From positions 1 to 42,853 of IMG/VR virus record IMGVR_UViG_3300021371_000036: a stretch of DNA of 42,853 nt, one strand, 5' to 3'. Below the pieces are notes generated by a model. It did not search any database. It saw only the letters and a list, made by a program, of their open reading frames with translations, and was not told the origin of the DNA. The translations under genes and the position numbers were made by a program. The stretch comes from a virus. Shown piece by piece: positions 23,916 through 31,862 of the stretch (position 1 is its first letter; the number at the start of each line of letters is the position of its first letter).

Positions 23916-25517
23916 CTATAATTTAATTGGTATATCCATACTTTTATGATACCATCGGTCTCCTTCGGTGTCTACAAAGGTATCTGACTGGGATTCCCCG
24001 TCAAATATTCCAGCTGGTAGTAAATCATCTTCGATTAACTTCTGTTGTTCTGAATACAATAAATCCTTAACTTGTGTATCTGTTAAGTGATAAAAGTATT
24101 CAGTCGTCACAAACCAACTGAATAACACCAAATTCATGACCATATCGTCATTATATCCTCTATCTGCTTCCCAACTATTTCCCTTATGGACAAAAGTCAT
24201 AAGTTCTGTTATAGTATGTCTATCGCAGAGGATAAGTCTATTTTCTTCTAATAATTCCTTAAGAGTAGAACAACCGATTCTCTTAATTTTTCTTGACATG
24301 GTTACACCAATGTCTTCGGCCTTTAGTTGTCCTTGAACAAATACATTAGGATACTCAATATCGTAATGCAATTGATTGGCAACCATTCCACCTTCTGCAT
24401 TATTTTCTATAATAACTACTGGTTCATTATAGTGTTTAACGTATTTATTTATAATATCGGGGAAGAGAAGAGGACTTACCATATTATCTCTATAACAACA
24501 AACTTGTTTAAATGGACTTGTAGTAACATCTATAATTGAGAATGTAGAATAATCCAATCCTCTACCCTTAGATACATCTACCGTACAAACGTATCTATGA
24601 CCTTCAATTGGTTTTTCATATAGAAAAAGATTGTCTTTATTCCAGTCGGGTTCTATCGCTCTCATACCTAGTAGTGTATTACTATTGATAAGTGTATTAC
24701 CTGTTCCTAAGAAACTGTTACCATACTCTTGTTCAAACTGTGCTTCTGAAGTGTTTGCAATGGTTTCTTTCTTCCATTCTTCGTCTCTGCCTGGCACGTC
24801 ATACCAGTTAATAAGAAATGATTTGTATTCTGATTGACCATGTACTGCACTTTCATATATCTTATGGAACATATTACCCACACCGTTTGCAGTTGAGGTA
24901 ATAATAACCTTTGAGTCTTTACCTGATGTAACAACGGGATATGTTGCAGTATAGAATGTCTCTGCATCGTCTACGAATGCAAACTCATCAAGGTATAGTA
25001 GGTTAATAGATAATCCACGAATCGAACTTGAAGAAGTTGCAGCTGCAACGACTTTACTATCATTTGCAAACTCAATGGAACCTTTGTTAAGAATCTTAAC
25101 ACCAGGCTGTAGGAAGAATGGAACAGACTCCAACATGGTTACGATACGTGCAATCATTTCCCTTGCAATTGCACCTTTGTTAGCAAGAACTGCTACAGTA
25201 ACTTCGGGTTTAAATAATAGAAACCACAATAAGTATGCACAAGAAGTAATTGATTTACCACTCTGTCTACTTGCAAGAACCACATTGAAACGATTGTCAT
25301 TATAGTGATTGATTAGGTTTTCTTGATATCCACGAAGTGTGAAAGGAACCATACCTTCATCTAGTGATATGATTTGTGTATAATTTTCTATAAAATGAGA
25401 AGGATTTTCAGAACACTTCAAGTATTCTGCCATTTGTTTTTTGGTATACTGGGTTTCAATTCCAGCTCTCTTAATAAGATTATTACCAAGATATCCTTCG
25501 TTTGTAGGTTTAACCAT
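23916..25517 (-). CDS. 17: Terminase large subunit gp17
   Basis: This 533-residue protein has an N-terminal ATPase with Walker A ASRQSGKS (82-89) and Walker B NLLYLDEFAF (172-180), then a C-terminal RNase H-like nuclease with CTVDVSKGRGLDYS, VVIIENNAEG and GYNDDMVM supplying the acidic metal ligands. It cuts concatemers and pumps DNA through the portal. It is somewhat shorter than T4 gp17 (610). It overlaps gp16 by 8 nt. Confidence 0.97.
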   Translation of the reverse strand: MVKPTNEGYLGNNLIKRAGIETQYTKKQMAEYLKCSENPSHFIENYTQIISLDEGMVPFTLRGYQENLINHYNDNRFNVVLASRQSGKSITSCAYLLWFLLFKPEVTVAVLANKGAIAREMIARIVTMLESVPFFLQPGVKILNKGSIEFANDSKVVAAATSSSSIRGLSINLLYLDEFAFVDDAETFYTATYPVVTSGKDSKVIITSTANGVGNMFHKIYESAVHGQSEYKSFLINWYDVPGRDEEWKKETIANTSEAQFEQEYGNSFLGTGNTLINSNTLLGMRAIEPDWNKDNLFLYEKPIEGHRYVCTVDVSKGRGLDYSTFSIIDVTTSPFKQVCCYRDNMVSPLLFPDIINKYVKHYNEPVVIIENNAEGGMVANQLHYDIEYPNVFVQGQLKAEDIGVTMSRKIKRIGCSTLKELLEENRLILCDRHTITELMTFVHKGNSWEADRGYNDDMVMNLVLFSWFVTTEYFYHLTDTQVKDLLYSEQQKLIEDDLLPAGIFDGESQSDTFVDTEGDRWYHKSMDIPIKL

Positions 25518-25917
25518 CTTTCTTTTCTTTCTTCAAAAACTTCTGCAGTTCTGAAGTAGAACCAACGTATAGGTGATTTTCAACTTTACCTATTCTTTGT
25601 TCGTCCTCTTTCTCTAAATCCTTAATTTTCTTTTGTACGTCTAGTAGTTTCTCTGCAGTATCGGCCACAGTCTTAATCAACTGTCCTGCGACTTCATATG
25701 CACGTGGGTGTTCGGTTTCTTTGGATAACTCAAGTATTCCGTCTATTGCATCTTGACCACGTTCTACGAGGTTATAGAGGTTCTCACGGGCATACTTATA
25801 GTCCGTGTCCATGTTCTCTGCTCTTGTGGGTAGTTTAACTACTGAAGTTTCTTTTTTGATATCGGTGTTGATATCTAAGAGAGAATTTAACTTATCGTCT
25901 ATTGGTTCTTTTGTCAT
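25510..25917 (-). CDS. 16: Terminase small subunit gp16
   Basis: This 135-residue protein, with YARENLYNLVERGQDAIDGI and AGQLIKTVADTAEKLLDVQK, has the central antiparallel coiled coil of T4-like small terminases (T4 gp16 164). It regulates gp17 and recognises DNA for packaging. It lies directly after gp15 and overlaps gp17, as in relatives. Confidence 0.92.
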   Translation of the reverse strand: MTKEPIDDKLNSLLDINTDIKKETSVVKLPTRAENMDTDYKYARENLYNLVERGQDAIDGILELSKETEHPRAYEVAGQLIKTVADTAEKLLDVQKKIKDLEKEDEQRIGKVENHLYVGSTSELQKFLKKEKKDG

Positions 25918-25919
25918 AA

Positions 25920-26957
25920 TTAACTGTCATTGGTTTCACTAAAACTTTCTTTAGCACCATCATCATAAAATGTCACTGTTTCTGCAACCACAAATGTATC
26001 TGTTGGGTCAACAGAACCTACAAATTTAAGTGTAGTGTTTGTTTCTATAGTCACTGCACTCGACACTACCATTGATAGTTTATCGACTGCAACTGAAACT
26101 ACTGTTGGATTGGTTGCATTTCCTGTTCCAAATATTTCATCATTTGCACTTATCTTTGTATTTATTGCAGTTGGAAAGGTGATTGTTGTGGAGTTGGACA
26201 CTGCATTACATATTTCTGCAAAGGCAGGTTCGTAATGTTTAACCTCTTTGACCAATCCTGATTCATTAATCTCTGAAGTTGTAAAGTTTGCATTTCCAGT
26301 GTTAATGTATTCTCTTTCAATAACACTCTTAATAATAGTTCCAGTATAAACAGGGCCGAAGAAGTATAGTTTCATAGTAAACTCTAAAGTATACTCAATA
26401 ACTCTTCTTTCTTCGAAGGAACCTTCATAAGTATCTTCCATTGCAACACTATTGAGTGTTATTGGAACGTCTCTAGTATCTGACATAGAGTCAATCATTT
26501 TCATTGTGACTGTATATTCGGGTTGGAAATATGGTAATATCTGTTCTACAATTTGTAATGCATCATTCATGTTCTTTGCAAGAACACTTAGTGTAAAAGT
26601 TAAGTTGTATGGTGCTGGATTGTATTGATATGAACGATTCACTCCGTCTGTATCTAAATCAGACTTAGAATGTCTTATCAATTTATTTTGTTGTCTTGTA
26701 GGGTCATACTCAAAACCACTCAGTTCGAATGCAAGTCTTGGTAAAGAAATTGCACTTCTATTATTATCAGAAAGATTTGGTTCTTCCTGTAGTCTTGCAA
26801 GGAATTTTTGTTTAGGGCCGTATGAAATTGGAACCTTTGTTATACTCAATACAGTTCCGTCTTCCTTTGTTTTCTTTAATGTGATATTATTAAACAGTGT
26901 TCCAAAGATTGATACTGCTCTTTTAATTGTCTCATTATAAAAATGTGTCCCAAACAT
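25920..26957 (-). CDS. 15: Tail sheath terminator/stabiliser gp15 with C-terminal extension
   Basis: This 345-residue protein starts MFGTHFYNETIKRAVSIFGT and contains QYNPAPYNLTFTLSVLAKNM and QIVEQILPYFQPEYTVTMKM, which match T4 gp15 clearly. gp15 caps the tail and joins it to the head. T4 gp15 has 272 residues; here about 70-80 extra C-terminal residues (after about 255) are Thr/Val/Asn-rich, with SAVTIETNTTLKFVG, and look like a small beta domain. The ATG shares a base with the gp14 stop... in reverse order gp14 is upstream by 1-nt overlap (TAATG). Confidence 0.93.
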   Translation of the reverse strand: MFGTHFYNETIKRAVSIFGTLFNNITLKKTKEDGTVLSITKVPISYGPKQKFLARLQEEPNLSDNNRSAISLPRLAFELSGFEYDPTRQQNKLIRHSKSDLDTDGVNRSYQYNPAPYNLTFTLSVLAKNMNDALQIVEQILPYFQPEYTVTMKMIDSMSDTRDVPITLNSVAMEDTYEGSFEERRVIEYTLEFTMKLYFFGPVYTGTIIKSVIEREYINTGNANFTTSEINESGLVKEVKHYEPAFAEICNAVSNSTTITFPTAINTKISANDEIFGTGNATNPTVVSVAVDKLSMVVSSAVTIETNTTLKFVGSVDPTDTFVVAETVTFYDDGAKESFSETNDS

Positions 26958-27799
26958 TATGTGACCTCACCGAAAGGGTTGGTTTCTGAGAAGTCTAGAT
27001 AGTTGTCTGCAGTATCTTCAAAGTCTTTGTTTTGTGCAGAACCATCGTTAGACATAGTCAATACGTCATTGATAGCTGCAATTGTATCAGATACACCCGA
27101 ATCAACACCAACAAGTGTATCACCGACTGTAAGTGTTGCAGTGTTGTGAATAATTGTTGTTGCATTACCTAGTGACGTTTGAACCTCACCAACAACAACT
27201 CCGTTCTTAGTTATGTTTTCACCAATAGAATATGCATTGGTTGAAGACATTGTTAATCCTATTGAATATGCTTGGTCTAGTTCTATTAGGTCTGCACCTG
27301 TACCAGTATCGAAATCTTCTCCACTGTATTCAAATAATTCACATTGTAATTTAAATACAAATAGTTTTCCGACTTGATAGAATGGGTCTTCATGTTCTAC
27401 AAATTTGATTTCAAACATAGAACCACTAAGAGGGAAATAAATTAAATCTCCTTCGTTGGGTCTGAGTGAAGTTGCAAGGTTAGAATCTAGTGATATGAAT
27501 CTCTCCCATGTTCTCAAAGAAAGAACAAAGGTTGCTTGGTCTCGTACTTGGACACCAAACTTGGACATGAGGTCTCCTTCTCCTTCGAAACCTTCTGTAT
27601 TTTCTAAGTACATTTCAACCGAATATGCATCACCAAAAGTTGACTGTACGTCTTCTCCAAGTATAGAATCCTCTTCTACAATCTCTCTTGGTAGATAATA
27701 AGTTTCATGACCATACATTCTAAGTGACTCAACAACCAAATCCTCATATAGGTGTTGTTCAGTGTTTACTGCATGGTTAAAAAATACATTTGTAGGCAT
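26957..27799 (-). CDS. 14: Neck protein gp14
   Basis: This 280-residue protein starts MPTNVFFNHAVNTEQHLYED and includes YYLPREIVEEDSILGEDV and VGKLFVFKLQCELFEYSGED, the gp14 core. The C-terminal FDTGTGADLIELDQ is followed by a Ser/Thr/Val-rich region (about 185-250) before the conserved end DFSETNPFGEV, suggesting an inserted beta domain compared with T4 gp14 (256). gp14 with gp13 completes the neck. It lies 4 nt after gp13. Confidence 0.92.
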   Translation of the reverse strand: MPTNVFFNHAVNTEQHLYEDLVVESLRMYGHETYYLPREIVEEDSILGEDVQSTFGDAYSVEMYLENTEGFEGEGDLMSKFGVQVRDQATFVLSLRTWERFISLDSNLATSLRPNEGDLIYFPLSGSMFEIKFVEHEDPFYQVGKLFVFKLQCELFEYSGEDFDTGTGADLIELDQAYSIGLTMSSTNAYSIGENITKNGVVVGEVQTSLGNATTIIHNTATLTVGDTLVGVDSGVSDTIAAINDVLTMSNDGSAQNKDFEDTADNYLDFSETNPFGEVT

Positions 27800-27803
27800 T
27801 CAA

Positions 27804-28619
27804 TTACCCCATCATATCCATGACTGGCATTTCAAAATTCAGTCGGGATTCTTCTTCTAATTTTGTAATCTCTTCTTGTGCTTCTTGTTTCATTGCAGAA
27901 CCGTCAAGTGTTACCCCGCCTGGAAGTGCAATACCCGAAAACTTCGATAAGTTTTCACCCCATTGATATTTAACTAATGCAGTTGCATATTTCTTCAACC
28001 ACATATCATTGTAGATATCAGTCATGTCTGTAGGGTCTAATTTTCTATAACATTCAATAATGATATACTCCCCAGCACTCAATTTACTTGCACTGTAGTC
28101 CATGTAGAGTCTGTTAGAGTGCATATTATATCTAATAGGTATCTGACCCACCAATATGTCGTTTAACATAGATAAATGAGACTGTACTTGTGAGTAATAT
28201 AGAACACTCGTTGAAGTTAAATCCCATAAATCATTTAATCTTAATTGATACTGAATATCAAACATACTTGAAGTCTGACCCGAATTGAAAGGGAAAATAT
28301 TGATTACACTTAACACATGTTCGGGTAGTGTTAAGTAGTTTTGACCTTCTCCGTATGTCTGACTTGCGATTGCTTGTGTTCCAGTTGTAGCTGCATTATG
28401 AGTTTCATTTGTTTTAAATGAATCAATCTCTGCCTGAGTGATTTGGTGTTTAAGATATGTTTTTATAGAACCGTCATAGTGATATTCACGGAAATACTGA
28501 AGTGCCTCGTCCATTCTATCGTCAAATTGGTCATCGTCCACGTTGATTTCTAGAACTGGAGCTCCAAGTTTTCTCTTTATATACTCTTTAAAGGTTGCTT
28601 TTGAATTTGGTTCTGCCAT
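27804..28619 (-). CDS. 13: Neck protein gp13
   Basis: This 271-residue protein starts MAEPNSKATFKEYIKRKLGA, then DEALQYFREYHYDG and LKKYATALVKYQWGENLSKF, typical of T4-like gp13 (309). It joins the portal to the tail and, with gp14, closes the head after packaging. A late promoter and CAGGAAA site precede it, and gp13 to gp17 read as one operon. Confidence 0.93.
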   Translation of the reverse strand: MAEPNSKATFKEYIKRKLGAPVLEINVDDDQFDDRMDEALQYFREYHYDGSIKTYLKHQITQAEIDSFKTNETHNAATTGTQAIASQTYGEGQNYLTLPEHVLSVINIFPFNSGQTSSMFDIQYQLRLNDLWDLTSTSVLYYSQVQSHLSMLNDILVGQIPIRYNMHSNRLYMDYSASKLSAGEYIIIECYRKLDPTDMTDIYNDMWLKKYATALVKYQWGENLSKFSGIALPGGVTLDGSAMKQEAQEEITKLEEESRLNFEMPVMDMMG

Positions 28620-28640
28620 AGTAGTTTCCTGTTATACTAC

Positions 28641-28648
28641 TATTTATA
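28641..28648 (-). promoter_or_regulatory. Late promoter before gp13
   Basis: TATAAATA followed by GTAGT on the minus strand, 21 nt before the gp13 ATG, with CAGGAAA in between. The bases after the box resemble those at the leaderless sites. Confidence 0.8.
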
Positions 28649-28654
28649 ACGATT

Positions 28655-28915
28655 TTAATCTTGGAAATAGGTTTTACTTTGAAGTCTATCTATCTTTGCA
28701 TCGATATTGTTGATTGAGTCCATAATTCTTTGAAAATCAGCCTCAATCTGTTCTCTTGTTGCATAATCTCTTGCAATTTCTTCTCGTGTTTTATTTACTA
28801 AGATATCAATTCTTTTTTGCTCGGATAGAACATTTCTAACTAAGAAACCTATGGGTAAGATTACGACTGTCATTATGACATTCCATAAGATATAAGGTGA
28901 TACGACTATTTCCAT
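28655..28915 (-). CDS. Small membrane-anchored coiled-coil protein
   Basis: This 86-residue protein has a hydrophobic N-terminus (ILWNVIMTVVILPIGFLV, about 9-26), followed by a helical charged region with heptad character (EQIEADFQRIMDSINNIDAK). That is one membrane span with a coiled coil facing the cytoplasm. Spacing and size fit small phage proteins linked to lysis or the membrane, but no family is recognised. The ATG is 5 nt after a CATAAATA box and lacks a ribosome binding site. Confidence 0.7.
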   Translation of the reverse strand: MEIVVSPYILWNVIMTVVILPIGFLVRNVLSEQKRIDILVNKTREEIARDYATREQIEADFQRIMDSINNIDAKIDRLQSKTYFQD

Positions 28916-28920
28916 ACCAT

Positions 28921-28928
28921 TATTTATG
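28921..28928 (-). promoter_or_regulatory. Late promoter variant, 5 nt before ATG
   Basis: CATAAATA on the minus strand, then ATGGT and the ATG at 28915. It matches the late box except for the first base. Confidence 0.55.
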
Positions 28929-28936
28929 AAAACCAG

Positions 28937-29647
28937 TTAGTTGTTAGTGTCTGTTTTTGGGAATAAGTGAATTAAAGTTCCGTTTTCATCAGTAGTGAAG
29001 GTAAGTTCATCGGGGTGATAACCTTTAGGATTTCCAAATCTACCCCCTTTACTTAAGTGTGATACATTCATATTAAATGAGATACTGTATCTATCCTTAT
29101 TAGTTAAGTTTGGTTCAACCATGTGCATTAAGGCACTTGGAAATAAAAATAACTTACCAGTTGTAGGTTGCATTCGGAATGATTGTTGTTCTCTTGGTGT
29201 ATGTGGAAAGTCTGATACTACCTTTGGTGCAGTATCGATTGCCATGAATTGACCTTCATCTCCGTCTGCATGAATATAAAATACACCACTATACCAACAA
29301 CCATTGTGTAAGTGTGGAGCATTCCATGCAGTATTATCATTTATGTTTGCCCATGAATTACCCATTGTTAGTTGAAGGCTTCCTCTATCGTGTCCAGTCC
29401 AATTTAAAAGTTCAGTATCAAAGGTTTCTTTAATCACTCTTAGTATTTTTCCAAATGCTGGGTGACTCTCACAACCGTCATCTGATTGCCAACCAGTATA
29501 TTGATTTGATACGTTTCTACCAACTGGGTCTTTCTTTCTCATTCCGTCTACAGAATCTTTGAGAAGTTTAACATAGTCTTCATTGATTGCACCTTCTTCT
29601 AAAAGATTTCTTTCAATGCAGACATATGGGAATAATAATCTAATCAT
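28937..29647 (-). CDS. 2OG-Fe(II) oxygenase-like protein (TIGR02466-type)
   Basis: This 236-residue protein contains APHLHNGCWYSGVFYI (110-125), FRMQPTTGKLFLFPS and HMVEPNLTNKDRYSISFN. The order fits the TIGR02466 putative 2OG-Fe(II) family: H112-x-H114 as proximal site, H175 distal and R186 for 2-oxoglutarate. A second His in place of the usual Asp or Glu is a noted feature. Its start overlaps the cupin-like gene by 8 nt. The substrate is unknown; a surface or fibre modification is possible from the neighbourhood. Confidence 0.75.
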   Translation of the reverse strand: MIRLLFPYVCIERNLLEEGAINEDYVKLLKDSVDGMRKKDPVGRNVSNQYTGWQSDDGCESHPAFGKILRVIKETFDTELLNWTGHDRGSLQLTMGNSWANINDNTAWNAPHLHNGCWYSGVFYIHADGDEGQFMAIDTAPKVVSDFPHTPREQQSFRMQPTTGKLFLFPSALMHMVEPNLTNKDRYSISFNMNVSHLSKGGRFGNPKGYHPDELTFTTDENGTLIHLFPKTDTNN

Positions 29648-30536
29648 TTTCTAAGTCTAACTCCATTTGTATTTCGGGTGAATCCTCACTCACATGATAA
29701 GGACATTCGGGTGGTGGATTCTCCTGTTTATATAGTTTACCTTTATTAGAGTGAAGGGAACCAGCACGATAACCACCAACTCCCATTTCATCTCTCCTAG
29801 TTTCTTCACTAGTCGATGGTTCTCTTGCATACTCGTCCATTGTTTTATTTGAACGATTACTAGTCACATGACTTCTATTCTTTGTCCAATCATTAGACTT
29901 GTATGTAAGATATGTAGCTTGCCATTCTTCCCTTTTATATGGTATAATTTGACAAAGAGGTGTTCCTTTTGGTATAACAAATGAATGTCCAACACGAGGA
30001 TAGAATATTATTTGTGCATTATCATAGTTTGCATTAAACTTATCTGTATCAATGATACCTTGCCATGTTGCAAAGAACTTGTTTTGAAATAGAAACGGGT
30101 CTAGATATAAACAAGAATATCCAGGCGGTGTTGTAATATTCCATGGATTTCTAAATTTAAATGCACCTCTTATTGGTGCTTCGTCATCGGGAAGATATTG
30201 GAATCCATATCCCATTTGACCAGCTGGGTGATTCGGTGAAGGGTGTTCAAAACCGTCACCAAATTCATGAGTTGACATATAAATTTCATCATCTTCATCT
30301 GTATCTGTAATATTACCATTCTTAACAATCATATCTCTGTTTGCAAGTAGATACCAACCACTCTTTAACCAATCGTCCATAGCTGGACATGCACGAATAG
30401 TTGTTATTAGATTTCCACGATTATATTCACTAAACTTCATCTGCTTCCACCATTCGGGTGAAACAGATTTTGCAAGAACAGGTTTTACATCTCTAAGTGT
30501 TTGTTCGTTATATGTATTAAATTCTATCGTGGGCAT
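29640..30536 (-). CDS. Cupin-like (DUF6065-like) protein
   Basis: This is a 298-residue protein. ACPAMDDWLKSGWYLLANRD, then APIRGAFKFRNPWNITTPPG and VGHSFVIPKGTPLCQIIPY, suggest a double-stranded beta-helix fold of the DUF6065 kind, found in marine phages and bacteria. The last ~80 residues are polar and disordered-looking (SNRSNKTMDEYAREPSTSEE). No clear metal triad can be assigned. It overlaps the next gene by 8 nt and the upstream oxygenase by 13 nt, so three proteins are made as a block. Confidence 0.6.
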   Translation of the reverse strand: MPTIEFNTYNEQTLRDVKPVLAKSVSPEWWKQMKFSEYNRGNLITTIRACPAMDDWLKSGWYLLANRDMIVKNGNITDTDEDDEIYMSTHEFGDGFEHPSPNHPAGQMGYGFQYLPDDEAPIRGAFKFRNPWNITTPPGYSCLYLDPFLFQNKFFATWQGIIDTDKFNANYDNAQIIFYPRVGHSFVIPKGTPLCQIIPYKREEWQATYLTYKSNDWTKNRSHVTSNRSNKTMDEYAREPSTSEETRRDEMGVGGYRAGSLHSNKGKLYKQENPPPECPYHVSEDSPEIQMELDLEND

Positions 30537-31270
30537 TGTTTAAAAAACTCCTCATCTTTTACCAATCTAATTTCATCACCTCTAATGACTATGGACTTTC
30601 TATCTATATAACGTGCTTCGGGTGTAGGTGCATCTGCACCATGTGGTATTCTTCCGTCAAATATAACAAGTCTATTTGGTTTAAATTCTATCTCTGCAAT
30701 TTGGTGATTCTTTATATGATTTGCACGACCATGTAATCCTTGTTGCATTTCGTCATAGATTCTCAAAGGGCCTCCCCAATGTTCTGACCATATCTTATTT
30801 GTATAATATAAAAAAGATAAATTCCATTCATCTTCTTCTTGACAATCTGCATGTGTTGTTCCATGCAATCCTTGTGTTTGTGAATTCAATCCCATATACT
30901 GAAATCTCTCCCACATAAAACCAAAGTCTGTTTGTAATTTTTTATCTAGATATCGTGCAGCTGCCCTAATCTGTATTAAACTCAAACAGTTGTCTTTATG
31001 AATATCAGCTGCAAAATCGGGATATGAATATTTTGAACCCCTGCGACCATTATCAAAAAGTCCAGCACCCCAAAATTGGTGGTGTGGTAATCCTGTTTTT
31101 GAATTACCAGTTACTTGATTACTTTTTGCCCATATTCTACTATGTGATATTGCATTGTCTATCCAATGATGTAATTGTATAGGTAACCAATTGTCGACAA
31201 TATGAATGTCTTTAAGTGGGAATCCTACGTCTTGTAACTTGAAGGACTCATTATGATAAATGAGTTCCAT
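30524..31270 (-). CDS. 2OG-Fe(II) oxygenase
   Basis: This 248-residue protein carries H140-x-D142 in GTTHADCQEE, a GGPLRIYD strand, distal H210 in GRIPHGAD, and R220 or R224 near RYIDRKSIVI. These fit a prolyl-hydroxylase-type 2OG-Fe(II) enzyme. It is the fourth such gene in the window. It starts 3 nt after the stop of the 186-residue gene and overlaps the cupin-like gene by 13 nt. Target unknown. Confidence 0.8.
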   Translation of the reverse strand: MELIYHNESFKLQDVGFPLKDIHIVDNWLPIQLHHWIDNAISHSRIWAKSNQVTGNSKTGLPHHQFWGAGLFDNGRRGSKYSYPDFAADIHKDNCLSLIQIRAAARYLDKKLQTDFGFMWERFQYMGLNSQTQGLHGTTHADCQEEDEWNLSFLYYTNKIWSEHWGGPLRIYDEMQQGLHGRANHIKNHQIAEIEFKPNRLVIFDGRIPHGADAPTPEARYIDRKSIVIRGDEIRLVKDEEFFKQCPR

Positions 31271-31273
31271 GCA

Positions 31274-31834
31274 TTAACCTGTTCTTGAATCGGGTGTTAC
31301 CATTGGGTCGGGAAATGCAGAAAGATAATCTTCAAATGGTTTTAAAGTATCTTCTCTTGTTTGTGTTATCTCGTTTGCAACACTTTCAAACACTGTCCAA
31401 ATTGCATCAAAATACTCTAATGTTCTTCTTGCATCTGAACGTCTAGGGTGATTAGACCCCTCTCTTCCAGCAATATTTGCATAATTTAAGTCATACATAC
31501 CATATTGTTGTGCAGTACCATTTGTGTAATCGATTACTACACCTTCAAGTCTGTTAATGTATTGTGTATTTAAAGAATAACCTAAAGGTGGTTCTGCATT
31601 ATCAATATACATTTCAATTGCATCTTTCTCATCATCAGTTATATGCACCTTCTCTTGTTCGTCAAAATCCTTTCCTTCTTCCCATTTAAGTATTTTTACT
31701 TCAATGTCTTCATATATCAACACGTCATAATCAAATCCTAAATCAGGCTTATCGACATTTTCATAGTCCCACTCCAATCCATTAGGTTTTCTTATCGTAA
31801 GTCTACAATCTTGGTTATATATTAATGCATTCAT
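31274..31834 (-). CDS. Unknown protein, island member
   Basis: This 186-residue protein is acidic, with EVKILKWEEGKDFDEQEK, GREGSNHPRRSDARRTLEYF and DAIWTVFESVANEITQTRED. I do not recognise the family. A GAGGAAC site precedes the ATG. Helical content and place between a glycosyltransferase and oxygenases, near the fibre genes, would suit an assembly factor or chaperone, which is inference only. Confidence 0.65.
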   Translation of the reverse strand: MNALIYNQDCRLTIRKPNGLEWDYENVDKPDLGFDYDVLIYEDIEVKILKWEEGKDFDEQEKVHITDDEKDAIEMYIDNAEPPLGYSLNTQYINRLEGVVIDYTNGTAQQYGMYDLNYANIAGREGSNHPRRSDARRTLEYFDAIWTVFESVANEITQTREDTLKPFEDYLSAFPDPMVTPDSRTG

Positions 31835-31862
31835 ATTTTGTTCCTCTATTCATTATATACTA

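Noticed and set aside
24443-24455. TATAAATA inside gp17
   Set aside because: Internal to the terminase frame with no gene start downstream within several hundred bases.
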